Shown here: piece by piece, positions 27,450-35,824 of the stretch
Layout of the letters: each line of letters opens with the position of its first letter
How positions within the stretch are numbered: position 1 is the first letter of the stretch
Assembly (NCBI GenBank): GCA_017792425.1
Contig: CP051233.1
Span: 2,598,319 to 2,662,318, forward strand
Length of the DNA stretch: 64,000 nucleotides
Origin: Thalassovita sp.
GTDB taxonomy: Bacteria; Pseudomonadota; Alphaproteobacteria; Rhodobacterales; Rhodobacteraceae
Direction of reading: 5' to 3'
Notes under the pieces: generated by a model
Told to the model about the DNA's origin: nothing
Database searches by the model: none
Seen by the model: only the letters and a program-made list of their open reading frames with translations
Position numbers and translations under genes: made by a program

Positions 27450-28659
27450 GCACCGCCGTCAGCATTCCCTTGCTGACCCCCAGAACCTGAGCAAGGGGGT
27501 AGGTCACGTAGGCCGCCAGCGACACCGCGTAATAGCTGATCGCAACGACGCTCAGTCCCTCTACGGTTTTTTGCAGGCGCAGTTGCAGGTCGGCGCGGCG
27601 GTCCATGCTTTCCAGAAGTTTCTGGTTCTGGGCCGAGCGTTCGACATCTACCCGCGTACGCAGCAGATCACCCGCGCGGATCGCCCTGTCTGCCAGCCCC
27701 TCAAGCCGGCGTTCAGTGGATTTCACCGTGCGCATGGCCGGATCATAGCGGCGCATCATGAATTCGTTGAACGTCTGCCGCCCGTCAAACCGGGTTTCCC
27801 GCAGCACCTCGATCCTATCGTGGACGATCGCTTCGTAAGCCGATGTCGCACCGAACCGGAACGAGTTGCGCGCCACCATCCGCTCCAGTTCCGCCGATGT
27901 TTCCAGCAATCCCGCCAACGTATCCTCTGCCCTGGTTCCCTTGGTGGTCATCTGGTCCATCAAACTGGTCAACTGGCCATCCATGCGTCCCATCCGTGGC
28001 GACAACTCTCTGGACCGGGCGAATCCCATCATGGACAGACTCTTGTAGGTCTCGATCTCGCACAGGCGCTGCACGATCCGTCCAATGCGGCGATTGCCGG
28101 TCGTCGGGGCGACGAACACCGCAAAGCGCAGGTGCCCGGACGGGTCGATGTGGAAATCCCCTGCGATGACTGCGGCGTCATCCAACACCCGGCTGGCTGC
28201 CAGGCTTTCGGGCACGAACCATTCACCGATACGCTCTGAGGTGATCTTCTTGTCCGTCCAGGGTTCTACCCGGATCAACGCACTGGTCACGCGCACGCCG
28301 GGGGCAGCGTTCAGCCACTCCTCTGGGAAGACCGCAAAGTCAGCCGGATCAAACGGCCGCACGCTGAGATTGTCTGAAAACGCCGTATAGGTGACGAATT
28401 CGGTGTGCTGTTCCCATTTCAGCGTGTGCCGCCCGATCTTGCCGAAATAATGCGTGGCGTCCGGTTGCGGATGGGGCGCGCCATAGCGATCCAGCAAGGC
28501 GATCAGGTGCGCCCTGTCCTGCGACCGGTCCCGGCCCGCAGCGCCATCGGTCTGCTTTATCGCCAAGAAGGACGCGGTGCACGGGGCGGTCAGAGAGGGA
28601 AAGGGCCGCGCGTGCAGTTCGTTCGCCAATTCATAGCGTAGCGGATGGTCAGCGATCAT
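27385..28659 (-). CDS. DUF3422 family protein with C-terminal membrane segments
   Basis: This 424-residue protein matches the DUF3422 family of proteobacteria: a start resembling PLRYELANELHARPF, the FGKIGRHTLKWEQHTEF segment, a long helical middle part and a C-terminus with two membrane segments (about residues 366-388 and 393-412). It is likely an inner-membrane protein with a large cytoplasmic N-domain; the function of the family is not established. It is convergent with the YeeE-type gene and overlaps its last 65 bases. The pntAB operon ends just upstream, with a strong terminator between. Confidence 0.85.
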   Translation of the reverse strand: MIADHPLRYELANELHARPFPSLTAPCTASFLAIKQTDGAAGRDRSQDRAHLIALLDRYGAPHPQPDATHYFGKIGRHTLKWEQHTEFVTYTAFSDNLSVRPFDPADFAVFPEEWLNAAPGVRVTSALIRVEPWTDKKITSERIGEWFVPESLAASRVLDDAAVIAGDFHIDPSGHLRFAVFVAPTTGNRRIGRIVQRLCEIETYKSLSMMGFARSRELSPRMGRMDGQLTSLMDQMTTKGTRAEDTLAGLLETSAELERMVARNSFRFGATSAYEAIVHDRIEVLRETRFDGRQTFNEFMMRRYDPAMRTVKSTERRLEGLADRAIRAGDLLRTRVDVERSAQNQKLLESMDRRADLQLRLQKTVEGLSVVAISYYAVSLAAYVTYPLAQVLGVSKGMLTAVLTLPVVAVVWWVLRRIQRKMH

Positions 28660-28774
28660 GAATTGTGGCCCTTCGGAATCTCAATTCCGCTGTTGATGGC
28701 ATCATCATCCAATAAAATCAAAGTATTTTCAACAGGTTAACGGAATACAACGGTATACGCCATCCACCTGCCAC

Positions 28775-28801
28775 AAAAAAGGGCGCCTATAGGCGCCCTT
28801 T
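28775..28801 (-). terminator. strong intrinsic terminator of pntAB
   Basis: GGGCGCC-TATA-GGCGCCC (28781-28798) is a perfect palindrome. On the minus strand it is followed by six T residues (A6 at 28775-28780 on the plus strand). It lies 26 bases after the pntB stop. The short T-run on the other side could also stop plus-strand transcripts. Confidence 0.88.
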
Positions 28802-28823
28802 CCCGATCTCGTAAAGACCATGA

Positions 28824-30257
28824 TCAGCTGATCCGGGTCAGCAGTTCGTCCAGCGACTTCTTGGCGTCACCATAGAACATGCGGGTGTTTTCCTTGTAGA
28901 ACAGCGGGTTCTCGATCCCCGAATAGCCAGTGCCCTGGCCGCGCTTGGACACGAAGACCTGCTTGGCCTTCCAGCATTCCAGAACCGGCATCCCGGCGAT
29001 GGGGCTGTTGGGGTCTTCTTGTGCGGCCGGGTTCACGATGTCGTTCGAGCCGATCACGATTGCCACGTCGGTATCCGGGAAATCCTCGTTTATCTCGTCC
29101 ATTTCCAGAACGATGTCATAGGGGACCTTGGCCTCGGCCAGCAGCACGTTCATGTGCCCAGGCAGGCGGCCCGCAACGGGGTGGATGGCGAAACGCACTT
29201 CCTTGCCCTTGGCGCGCAGGCGGCGGGTCAGTTCGGCCACGTTCTGCTGTGCCTGTGCCACGGCCATGCCGTAGCCCGGGATGATGATGACACTGTCCGC
29301 ATCATCCAGTGCTGCAGCAACGCCATCGGCGTCGATGGCAATCTGTTCGCCGGTCACTTCCATCGCAGGACCGCCGGTGCCGCCAAAGCCGCCCAGGATC
29401 ACGCTGATGAACGAACGGTTCATCGCCTTGCACATGATGTATGACAGGATCGCACCCGAACTGCCCACCAGTGCACCCACAACGATCAGCAGGTCGTTGC
29501 CAAGCGAGAAGCCAATGGCCGCCGCAGCCCAGCCCGAGTAGCTGTTCAGCATCGAAACCACCACCGGCATATCGGCGCCGCCGATACCCATGATCAGGTG
29601 ATAACCGATGAACAGCGCCATCGCGGTCATGATCGCCAGCGGCAGCAGCCCACCGGTGTTGAAGTACCAGATCAGCGCCAGCACCGAGATCGCCGCCGCA
29701 GACGCGTTCAGCATATGACCACCCGGCAGCTTGGTCGCGGCCGAGGTTACCTTGCCCGCCAGCTTGCCGTAAGCGATGACAGACCCGGTAAAGGTCACGG
29801 CACCGATGAACACGCCCAGGAACAGCTCGACCCGCAGGATGCTCTGTTCCACCGACGATTTATGTGCCAGCAGTTCGGCAAAACCGTGCAGCCCTTCGCG
29901 GGCAGCCGGGTCCATTGCCAGTACGCGACCCAGTTCGAAATGGGCGTTGTAGCCCACGAACACAGCCGCCAGACCGACCAGCGAGTGCATCGCGGCCACC
30001 AATTCCGGCATCTGGGTCATCTGAACGCGCGTGGCCAGGATGAAGCCGATCACGCCGCCACCGGCGACAAGGATGATCGACAACCACCACAGGCCGCTAC
30101 CCGGCCCGATCAGCGTTGCGAACACCGCCAGGGCCATGCCGACGATACCGTACCAGACGGCGCGCTTGGCGCTTTCCTGGCCCGACAGACCACCCAGCGA
30201 CAGGATGAAGAGGACAGCCGCGACGACGTAAGCCGCCGTTGTAAATCCGAATTCCAT
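28824..30257 (-). CDS. pntB: NAD(P) transhydrogenase beta subunit
   Basis: The 477-residue protein combines about nine N-terminal membrane helices (proton channel, dII) with a C-terminal NADP(H)-binding domain (dIII). In dIII, IIPGYGMAVAQAQ carries the nucleotide-binding loop, and KRGQGTGYSGIENPLFY is conserved. With PntA it couples proton inflow to NADPH formation from NADH. It is 13 bases downstream of pntA. Length matches the family. Confidence 0.96.
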   Translation of the reverse strand: MEFGFTTAAYVVAAVLFILSLGGLSGQESAKRAVWYGIVGMALAVFATLIGPGSGLWWLSIILVAGGGVIGFILATRVQMTQMPELVAAMHSLVGLAAVFVGYNAHFELGRVLAMDPAAREGLHGFAELLAHKSSVEQSILRVELFLGVFIGAVTFTGSVIAYGKLAGKVTSAATKLPGGHMLNASAAAISVLALIWYFNTGGLLPLAIMTAMALFIGYHLIMGIGGADMPVVVSMLNSYSGWAAAAIGFSLGNDLLIVVGALVGSSGAILSYIMCKAMNRSFISVILGGFGGTGGPAMEVTGEQIAIDADGVAAALDDADSVIIIPGYGMAVAQAQQNVAELTRRLRAKGKEVRFAIHPVAGRLPGHMNVLLAEAKVPYDIVLEMDEINEDFPDTDVAIVIGSNDIVNPAAQEDPNSPIAGMPVLECWKAKQVFVSKRGQGTGYSGIENPLFYKENTRMFYGDAKKSLDELLTRIS

Positions 30258-30270
30258 GTGTCCCTACTCC

Positions 30271-31845
30271 TTACGATTTCTGGAACATGGCGAGCATGCG
30301 CCGCGTCACGAGGAAGCCGCCGAAGATGTTGATCCCGGCCATGAACACCGACAGCGCGGCCAGCAGGATCACCAGGAACGACCCGGATCCGATCTGCATC
30401 AACGCGCCGAGGATGATGATCGACGAAATCGCATTGGTGATCGCCATCAGCGGGGTGTGCAACGAGTGGCTGACGTTCCAGATCACCTGGAAGCCGACGA
30501 ACACCGCCAGCACGAACACGATGAAGTGCTGCATGAAGCTGGCCGGGGCTACCAAACCAACGCCCAACAGCAGCGCGCCACCGATGGCCAGCAGGGTCAC
30601 CTGCTGCTTGGTCTGCGCCTTGAAGGCCGCAACTTCCTGCGCGCGTTTTTCCTCGGCGGTCAGTTCCTTGGGCTTTTCCTTGGGCTTCTGTGCCGCGATG
30701 GCCTGCACTTTCGGCGGGGGCGGCGGCCAGGTAATTTCCTTGTCGAAGGTCACGGTAGAGCCGCGGATGACGTCGTCTTCCATATTGTGATTGATCTGAC
30801 CGTCCTTTTCGGGGGTCAGGTCCGTCATCATGTGGCGGATGTTGGTGGCATACAGCGTCGAGGCCTGCGCCGCCATACGCGACGGGAAATCGGTGTAGCC
30901 GATGATGGTCACGCCGTTGTCGGTGACGATCTTCTCGTCCTTGACCGTCAACTTGCAGTTGCCACCCTTTTCCGCCGCCAGGTCAACGATGACCGAGCCC
31001 GGCTTCATGCTGTCGACCATGTCCTTGGTCCACAGTTCCGGGGCTTCGCGGTTCGGGATCAGCGCGGTGGTGATGACGATGTCCATCTCGGGCGCCAGTT
31101 CGCGGAACTTGGCCAACTGGGCCGCCGCGAATTCCGGGCTGGAAACAGCCGCGTACCCGCCGGTGGCGGCGCCGTCCTGCTGCTCTTCCTCGAAATCAAG
31201 GAAGACGAACTCGGCCCCCATGGATTCGACCTGTTCGGCCACTTCGGGGCGCACGTCGAACGCATAGGTGATCGCCCCCAGCGAGGTCGCCGTGCCGATC
31301 GCGGCCAGCCCGGCCACACCGGCGCCCACGACCAGAACCTTGGCCGGCGGCACCTTGCCCGCAGCCGTCACCTGACCGGTAAAGAAGCGGCCAAAGTTGT
31401 TGCCCGCCTCGATCACCGCGCGATACCCGGCGATGTTGGCCATCGACGACAGCGCGTCCATCTTCTGCGCGCGGGAAATACGCGGCACCATTTCCATCGC
31501 GATGACGTTGGCACCCTTCGACTTGGCCAGTTCCAGCCCTTCCGAATTGCCCGCCGGGTTGAAGAAACTGATCAGCGTCTGGCCTGCTGCCATGCGTTTC
31601 AGTTCTGTGTCCGTGGGCTGACGCACCTTGGCGACGATATCTACGGCTTTCCAAAGTTGCGCGGCGGTCTTGATGATCTCAACACCGGCCTTTTCATACA
31701 GCTCGTCAGAGAATCCGGCAGCAACACCCGCCCCGGACTCGATGGCGCATTCGTAACCCAGCTTCTGCAGTTGCAGCGCCGAGTCGGGTGTCATCGCAAC
31801 GCGATTTTCTCCCTCGAACACTTCCTTAGGAGTTCCGATTTTCAC
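30271..31845 (-). CDS. pntA: NAD(P) transhydrogenase alpha subunit
   Basis: The 524-residue protein has the NAD(H)-binding dI domain (MKIGTPKEVFEGENRVAMTP at the start, nucleotide loop GAGVAGLAAIGTA), a proline-rich linker (WPPPPPK) near residue 378, and four C-terminal membrane helices. It is the single-chain form, unlike the split alpha1/alpha2 of Rhodospirillum and relatives. The start codon is GTG at 31845, with GGGGGA about eight bases upstream. It is the first gene of pntAB; the promoter should lie in 31846-31969. Confidence 0.96.
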   Translation of the reverse strand: MKIGTPKEVFEGENRVAMTPDSALQLQKLGYECAIESGAGVAAGFSDELYEKAGVEIIKTAAQLWKAVDIVAKVRQPTDTELKRMAAGQTLISFFNPAGNSEGLELAKSKGANVIAMEMVPRISRAQKMDALSSMANIAGYRAVIEAGNNFGRFFTGQVTAAGKVPPAKVLVVGAGVAGLAAIGTATSLGAITYAFDVRPEVAEQVESMGAEFVFLDFEEEQQDGAATGGYAAVSSPEFAAAQLAKFRELAPEMDIVITTALIPNREAPELWTKDMVDSMKPGSVIVDLAAEKGGNCKLTVKDEKIVTDNGVTIIGYTDFPSRMAAQASTLYATNIRHMMTDLTPEKDGQINHNMEDDVIRGSTVTFDKEITWPPPPPKVQAIAAQKPKEKPKELTAEEKRAQEVAAFKAQTKQQVTLLAIGGALLLGVGLVAPASFMQHFIVFVLAVFVGFQVIWNVSHSLHTPLMAITNAISSIIILGALMQIGSGSFLVILLAALSVFMAGINIFGGFLVTRRMLAMFQKS

Positions 31846-31969
31846 CTTTTTTGTCCCCCTTCAGAACAGTTAACCCCTTTTCCCGAAATATCCGGGACTT
31901 GTTATCTCTTGGATGCGCAATTTTGTTGCGCTTCTGGCCCGCCTCAGATGCACGGAACCGCCCTGCGTG

Positions 31970-32419
31970 TCAAATCCAACGGCGCGTCTTTTGGCAATAG
32001 CGCGCAAAATCGGCGCGGAATTTGACCCTCAGGCGTTTCTCCTCTGGAATGACGAACCGTTTTTCCAGCACCCACAACAGTAGCGGCACCAACGGCAGCG
32101 ACAATACGGCATCGAACCGCAGGACCAACCCCGCCAAAAGCAGTACGTCACCCAAGTAGATCGGGTTGCGCGACCGAGAGAATATGCCACTCGTCACCAG
32201 GGCATCCGCATCCCTGTGCGGCACGATTGTTGTCCTGCGCCTGCGCATTTCCACGAAGGCCAGAACCATCAGCAAGACGCCCCCGCCCACCAGGATACCC
32301 CCGGCGAAATCAGCCCAGGCACCGCCAAACCCGAGCCCGAACGGGAAATAGGCCCCCTGCAGCCACGCCAGCACCGCCGCAAGCAGCAGCCATGCCGGGG
32401 GGATATCAATCCACTTCAT
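31970..32419 (-). CDS. isoprenylcysteine carboxylmethyltransferase-family membrane protein
   Basis: This 149-residue protein has four hydrophobic segments and the signature of the ICMT/PEMT methyltransferase family: LVTSGIFSRSRNPIYLGD and, at the C-terminus, IPEEKRLRVKF followed by ARYCQKTRRW. These residues bind S-adenosylmethionine at the membrane. Bacteria lack prenylated CaaX proteins in general, so the target is probably a lipid or small molecule. I take ATG at 32419 as start (MKWIDIPP); a TTG one codon upstream is possible. No partner gene is evident. Confidence 0.8.
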   Translation of the reverse strand: MKWIDIPPAWLLLAAVLAWLQGAYFPFGLGFGGAWADFAGGILVGGGVLLMVLAFVEMRRRRTTIVPHRDADALVTSGIFSRSRNPIYLGDVLLLAGLVLRFDAVLSLPLVPLLLWVLEKRFVIPEEKRLRVKFRADFARYCQKTRRWI

Positions 32420-32609
32420 CAAAGCGACCGCACCTTTTCCTGCCGAAACGCGGATTTCAGTATGCCGGACGCCAAGCCCGGCGACGTTTCGGACAGCACG
32501 CTATCACCGCCGACACGAGTTTGCCACGCGTCAAGTTGCGCCCACAGGGCAATCGTTGCACGGGCCTTGGGCTTGGCCGGGTCGGGGCCGGACTGGCCCC
32601 ATCACGGGA

Positions 32610-33560
32610 TCATTCCCATTCCATTTCCTCGAACACGCGCCCGGCGTTCTTGGTGGCCAGTTCTTCGAACGTATCCAGCCCGCGCCAGCGTTCCTGATCC
32701 ACGTAGTAGGCCCCGGCAAGGTCTCCGCCCTCGTCGATATGGGCGCGTATCTTCTCTCTCAGATCGACCAGATAGTCACGGGTATAGCGCCGCACCTGCG
32801 CCAGGTTGGAGGGGTGACCATGTCCGGGAATCACGTAGGTCGGGTTCAGCGGTTCCAGCTTGGTTTCCCAGGTTTCTATCCAGCAACTGGTGCAGGTGTC
32901 CTGAAAGATCGGCGGCATCCGTTCATGAAAGGCGATGTCGCCAGCGATCATGATATTCCATTGGGGTATCCAGACCTGCGTGTCACCCGGACCATGCGCA
33001 GGCCCCAGGTGCAGAACGTGGAATTCCACGTCGCCCATCGAAAAGACATGCTCCTCTTCGAAGGTCATGGTCGGCATCACCACACGCGTACCCGCGGCCT
33101 TGTCCCTGTTATAGGCTTCCATTCCCAGCAGAATCTGATCACCGTGCGCCTTGATTTCTTCTTCAGCGTCCACGTGCATCAGAATGTCCACGCCCTGATC
33201 AGCCCAATAGGAATTGCCAAGGATCGCGTGCCCCTGCCCGTTTTCGTTGATCACCAGCTTGACCGGCTGATCTGTGACGGCCTTGATTTCATCATGCAGC
33301 GCCTTCGCCAACCGCGCCGAGGCGCCGCCGTTGACTACCACAACACCGTCCCCGGTAAGTACAAAGGACAGGTTGTTGTTGTGGCCGCTGTTCTCATATG
33401 TCGGAGGCGCCGTCGCCCCGATGGCACTGAAAACGTGCGGGATCACTTCGACGGGCTTGTCGTAAAGCTCTGACTGCGGGTACTTGTCGGCGATGTCTTC
33501 GCTTGCTGCCGCCACGGACCCCACCCAGACCATCGCGACAACCCCAAAAATACGGTTCAT
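32610..33560 (-). CDS. exported metallo-beta-lactamase-fold protein lacking the HxHxDH motif
   Basis: The 316-residue protein has a signal peptide (MNRIFGVVAMVWVGSVAAA) and the overall metallo-beta-lactamase fold order: GDGVVVVNGG, then the motif-2 position, then HLGPAHGPGDTQVW, MIAGDIAFH and VIPGHGHPS. At the motif-2 position (residues 105-116) it reads NENGQGHAILGN, so the metal-binding HxHxDH is replaced and only His111 remains; the later histidines and the aspartate are kept. It may bind one metal or act as a non-classical hydrolase. GGAGGA supports the start at 33560. It is divergent from the SDR gene. Confidence 0.78.
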   Translation of the reverse strand: MNRIFGVVAMVWVGSVAAASEDIADKYPQSELYDKPVEVIPHVFSAIGATAPPTYENSGHNNNLSFVLTGDGVVVVNGGASARLAKALHDEIKAVTDQPVKLVINENGQGHAILGNSYWADQGVDILMHVDAEEEIKAHGDQILLGMEAYNRDKAAGTRVVMPTMTFEEEHVFSMGDVEFHVLHLGPAHGPGDTQVWIPQWNIMIAGDIAFHERMPPIFQDTCTSCWIETWETKLEPLNPTYVIPGHGHPSNLAQVRRYTRDYLVDLREKIRAHIDEGGDLAGAYYVDQERWRGLDTFEELATKNAGRVFEEMEWE

Positions 33561-33589
33561 GAAATCCTCCGAAACTGATCAATAAACAA

Positions 33590-33605
33590 ATTCACTGATG
33601 TGAAT
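33590..33605. promoter_or_regulatory. candidate operator in the divergent promoter of the MBL-fold and SDR genes
   Basis: ATTCAC-TGAT-GTGAAT is a perfect 6-base inverted repeat with a 4-base spacer, within the 143-base divergent region. It lies 30 bases from the start of the MBL-fold gene and about 99 bases from the SDR start. This size and symmetry fit a dimeric repressor. Confidence 0.4.
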
Positions 33606-33703
33606 ACCTTTGTAAAGCACATAGTCGGCCCATGTGACGGAACGGCGTTCTTGCACCACATCGGCGGACCCGTATCGTGTTCCCGATCAGCGAGGAGGAA
33701 ATT

Positions 33704-34456
33704 ATGGATCTGAAGGGGAAACACGCACTTGTCACCGGCGGCGGTACGGGGATCGGCTTGGCCATCGCCCGCGCTCTGGCCGCCGAAGGTGTGAATGTCA
33801 CAATCACCGGTCGCCGGTTGAATGTGCTACAAGAGGTCGCCAGCGCGAACTTGTACCCAGCGGTCATGGATGTAACCGATGATCGCGCCGTGGCCGAGGT
33901 CATCGACACCGCCGTGGCCGAACGCGGGCCGATCCAGATCTGCGTAGCCAACGCCGGCATCGCCGAAGGCCGCAAGCTGCACAAGACCGACACGGAATTC
34001 TGGCGCAAGATCATGGCCACCAACCTGGACGGCGCGTTCTACACGATCCGCGAATCCATGCGCTCCATGTTGACGACGGATTGGGGACGGGTGATTGCCA
34101 TTTCCTCGATTGCCGGAGTACGCGGCACACCCGGCGCGGGTGCCTATGCAGCCTCGAAACACGGGGTGATCGGGATGATGCGCTCCTTCGCCGAGGATTT
34201 CATGGGTGGTCCCTACACATTCAACTCGATCTGCCCGGGTTATGTGGACACCGATATCGTCACCCGCAACACGGATGCGATCAAGGCCCGCACCGGCGTA
34301 TCGGACGACGAAGCCCGCACCATGATGGTCAAGCTGAACCGCCACAAACGCCTGATCAGCCCCGAAGAGGTCGCCCGCGCCGCGCTTTGGCTGTGCGACC
34401 CGCTGAGCGAAAGCACCAACGGGCAGGAAATCAAGATCGCGGGCGGCCAGGTGTGA
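33704..34456 (+). CDS. short-chain dehydrogenase/reductase in the kynurenine cluster
   Basis: This 250-residue classical SDR has the cofactor loop TGGGTGIGLA near the N-terminus, NAG (VANAGIAEG), Ser135, Tyr148 and Lys152 as catalytic residues (ISSIAG and YAASK), and the C-terminal CPGYVDTDI. It resembles 3-hydroxybutyrate and 3-oxoacyl reductases. GAGGAGG upstream of the ATG at 33704 fixes the start; the open frame begins earlier without support. It precedes kynU and kynA in the same direction, so a role in metabolising a tryptophan-derived product is possible, but the substrate is unknown. Confidence 0.82.
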   Translation: MDLKGKHALVTGGGTGIGLAIARALAAEGVNVTITGRRLNVLQEVASANLYPAVMDVTDDRAVAEVIDTAVAERGPIQICVANAGIAEGRKLHKTDTEFWRKIMATNLDGAFYTIRESMRSMLTTDWGRVIAISSIAGVRGTPGAGAYAASKHGVIGMMRSFAEDFMGGPYTFNSICPGYVDTDIVTRNTDAIKARTGVSDDEARTMMVKLNRHKRLISPEEVARAALWLCDPLSESTNGQEIKIAGGQV

Positions 34457-34464
34457 TAAGGTGC

Positions 34465-34487
34465 ATCACCGTTCTTGATACGGTGAT
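34465..34487 (+). ncRNA. first hairpin of the SDR-kynU intergenic leader
   Basis: ATCACCGT (34465-34472) and ACGGTGAT (34480-34487) form a perfect 8-base-pair stem with loop TCTTGAT, nine bases after the SDR stop. It is followed by CAAAAACC, not a T-run, so it is not a classical terminator. It could protect the SDR mRNA, act as an operator in DNA form, or be part of a structured leader with the next hairpin. Confidence 0.5.
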
Positions 34488-34499
34488 CAAAAACCTTCG

Positions 34500-34538
34500 T
34501 TGGCGCGGTCCGCGTGAAATCGCTAGGACCGTCGCCAA
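34500..34538 (+). ncRNA. second, long hairpin directly before the kynU ribosome-binding site
   Basis: The RNA can fold TTGGCG-CGGTCC-GCG against CGC-(TA)-GGACCG-(T)-CGCCAA, giving about 15 base pairs interrupted by a two-base and a one-base bulge, with loop TGAAAT (34515-34520). The kynU ribosome-binding site AAGGAG starts only a few bases downstream (34540-34545). Such a stem next to the ribosome-binding site suggests translational control or a riboswitch-like leader. It matches no RNA family I recognise. Confidence 0.5.
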
Positions 34539-34552
34539 CAAGGAGACGCGCC

Positions 34553-35749
34553 ATGACCGATTACGCCACCACCAAAGCGATGTTCCACCTGCCAGAGGGG
34601 GTGATCTACCTTGATGGCAATTCGCTGGGCCCCTTGCCCAAATCCGCCCCCGCCCGCATGCAGCGGGTAATGCTGGACGAATGGGGGCAAATGCTGATCA
34701 CCGGATGGAACAAGGCTGGGTGGATGAACCAACCCCGCCGCGTCGGTGACCGGATCGCCCGGCTGATCGGCGCCGAACCTGGCAGCGTCGTGATGGGCGA
34801 CACCCTGTCGATCAAGGTCTACCAGGCGCTGGCCTCGGCGCTGGCGATGGCGCCCGAAGGCCGCAGGGTCATCCTATCGGACAGCGGCAACTTCCCTTCC
34901 GACCTTTACATGGCCGAGGGGCTGATCCGCTCGCTGGACCGTGGATACGAACTGCGCGTTGTCGCCCCAGAAGAGGTCGAGGCCAACATAACGGACGAAG
35001 TCGCCGTCCTCATGATCACCGAAGTCGACTATCGCACCGGTCGGTTGCACGACATGCGGGCTCTGACCGCCAAGGCGCATGCGCATGGCGTCGTCACGGT
35101 TTGGGATTTGGCGCATACGGCGGGCGCGACACAGGTAGAGCTGGCTGCCTGCAACGCCGATTTCGCGGTCGGCTGCACCTATAAATACCTGAACGGCGGC
35201 CCCGGCGCGCCCGCCTTCATCTATGTCGCCCCGCGCCACGCGGACACGGCGCGGCCTGCCCTGTCTGGCTGGCTGGGACATGACGCGCCCTTTGCCTTCG
35301 AACAGGCCTACCGGCCTGGCGCGGGCGTCGAACGGATGCGCGTCGGAACGCCGCCGGTGCTGGCCCTGGCGGCGCTGGACTGCGCGCTGGACATCTGGGA
35401 CTTGACCGACATGGCCAGCATCCGCGCCCGGTCGCAACACCTGACCAGCCTGTTCATAGCTGAGGTCGAACACCGCTGCCCGCAACTGACCCTCGCCACG
35501 CCGCGCGACCCGGACCAGCGCGGCAGCCAAGTGTCGTTCCGTTTCAGCGACGGCTACGCCGCCATGCAGGCCCTGATCGCGCGCGGTGTGATCGGAGATT
35601 TCCGCGCGCCGGACATCATGCGTTTCGGCTTCACTCCCTTGTACATCGATGAAACCGACGTCATCCGGGCGGCCGAGATTCTAGAGGACGTGATGGCCAA
35701 CGCACTCTGGGACACCCCGGAATACAAGACCCGCCACGCGGTGACCTGA
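34553..35749 (+). CDS. kynU: kynureninase
   Basis: The 398-residue PLP enzyme cleaves kynurenine to anthranilate and alanine. The N-terminus IYLDGNSLGPLPK is the kynureninase hallmark, and CTYKYLNGGPGAPAF places the PLP lysine at residue 211; FAVGCTYKYLNGG and RVGTPP are typical. AAGGAG nine bases before the ATG at 34553 sets the start, which is shorter than the open frame. kynA follows after 75 bases containing the copy-3 post-stop element. Together they convert tryptophan to anthranilate, but kynurenine formamidase is not encoded here. Confidence 0.94.
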   Translation: MTDYATTKAMFHLPEGVIYLDGNSLGPLPKSAPARMQRVMLDEWGQMLITGWNKAGWMNQPRRVGDRIARLIGAEPGSVVMGDTLSIKVYQALASALAMAPEGRRVILSDSGNFPSDLYMAEGLIRSLDRGYELRVVAPEEVEANITDEVAVLMITEVDYRTGRLHDMRALTAKAHAHGVVTVWDLAHTAGATQVELAACNADFAVGCTYKYLNGGPGAPAFIYVAPRHADTARPALSGWLGHDAPFAFEQAYRPGAGVERMRVGTPPVLALAALDCALDIWDLTDMASIRARSQHLTSLFIAEVEHRCPQLTLATPRDPDQRGSQVSFRFSDGYAAMQALIARGVIGDFRAPDIMRFGFTPLYIDETDVIRAAEILEDVMANALWDTPEYKTRHAVT

Positions 35750-35754
35750 TCCGC

Positions 35755-35778
35755 CCTTCATCTTGCCTCAAATACTCA
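35755..35778 (+). repeat. post-stop intergenic element, copy 3
   Basis: CCTTCATCTTGCC followed by TCAAATACTCA begins 5 bases after the kynU stop in the sense orientation. It shares the core TTCATCTTGCC and AATACTC with copies 1 and 2. It lies between two genes of the same pathway, so it does not mark the end of a pathway unit. Confidence 0.65.
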
Positions 35779-35824
35779 TCTACGACCCCGCCACGCGCGG
35801 TGCCGCTGACAGCAGGAACCCAAC

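Noticed and set aside
32584..32600. GC hairpin after the MBL-fold gene as terminator
   Set aside because: The 6-base-pair stem is not followed by T residues on either strand.
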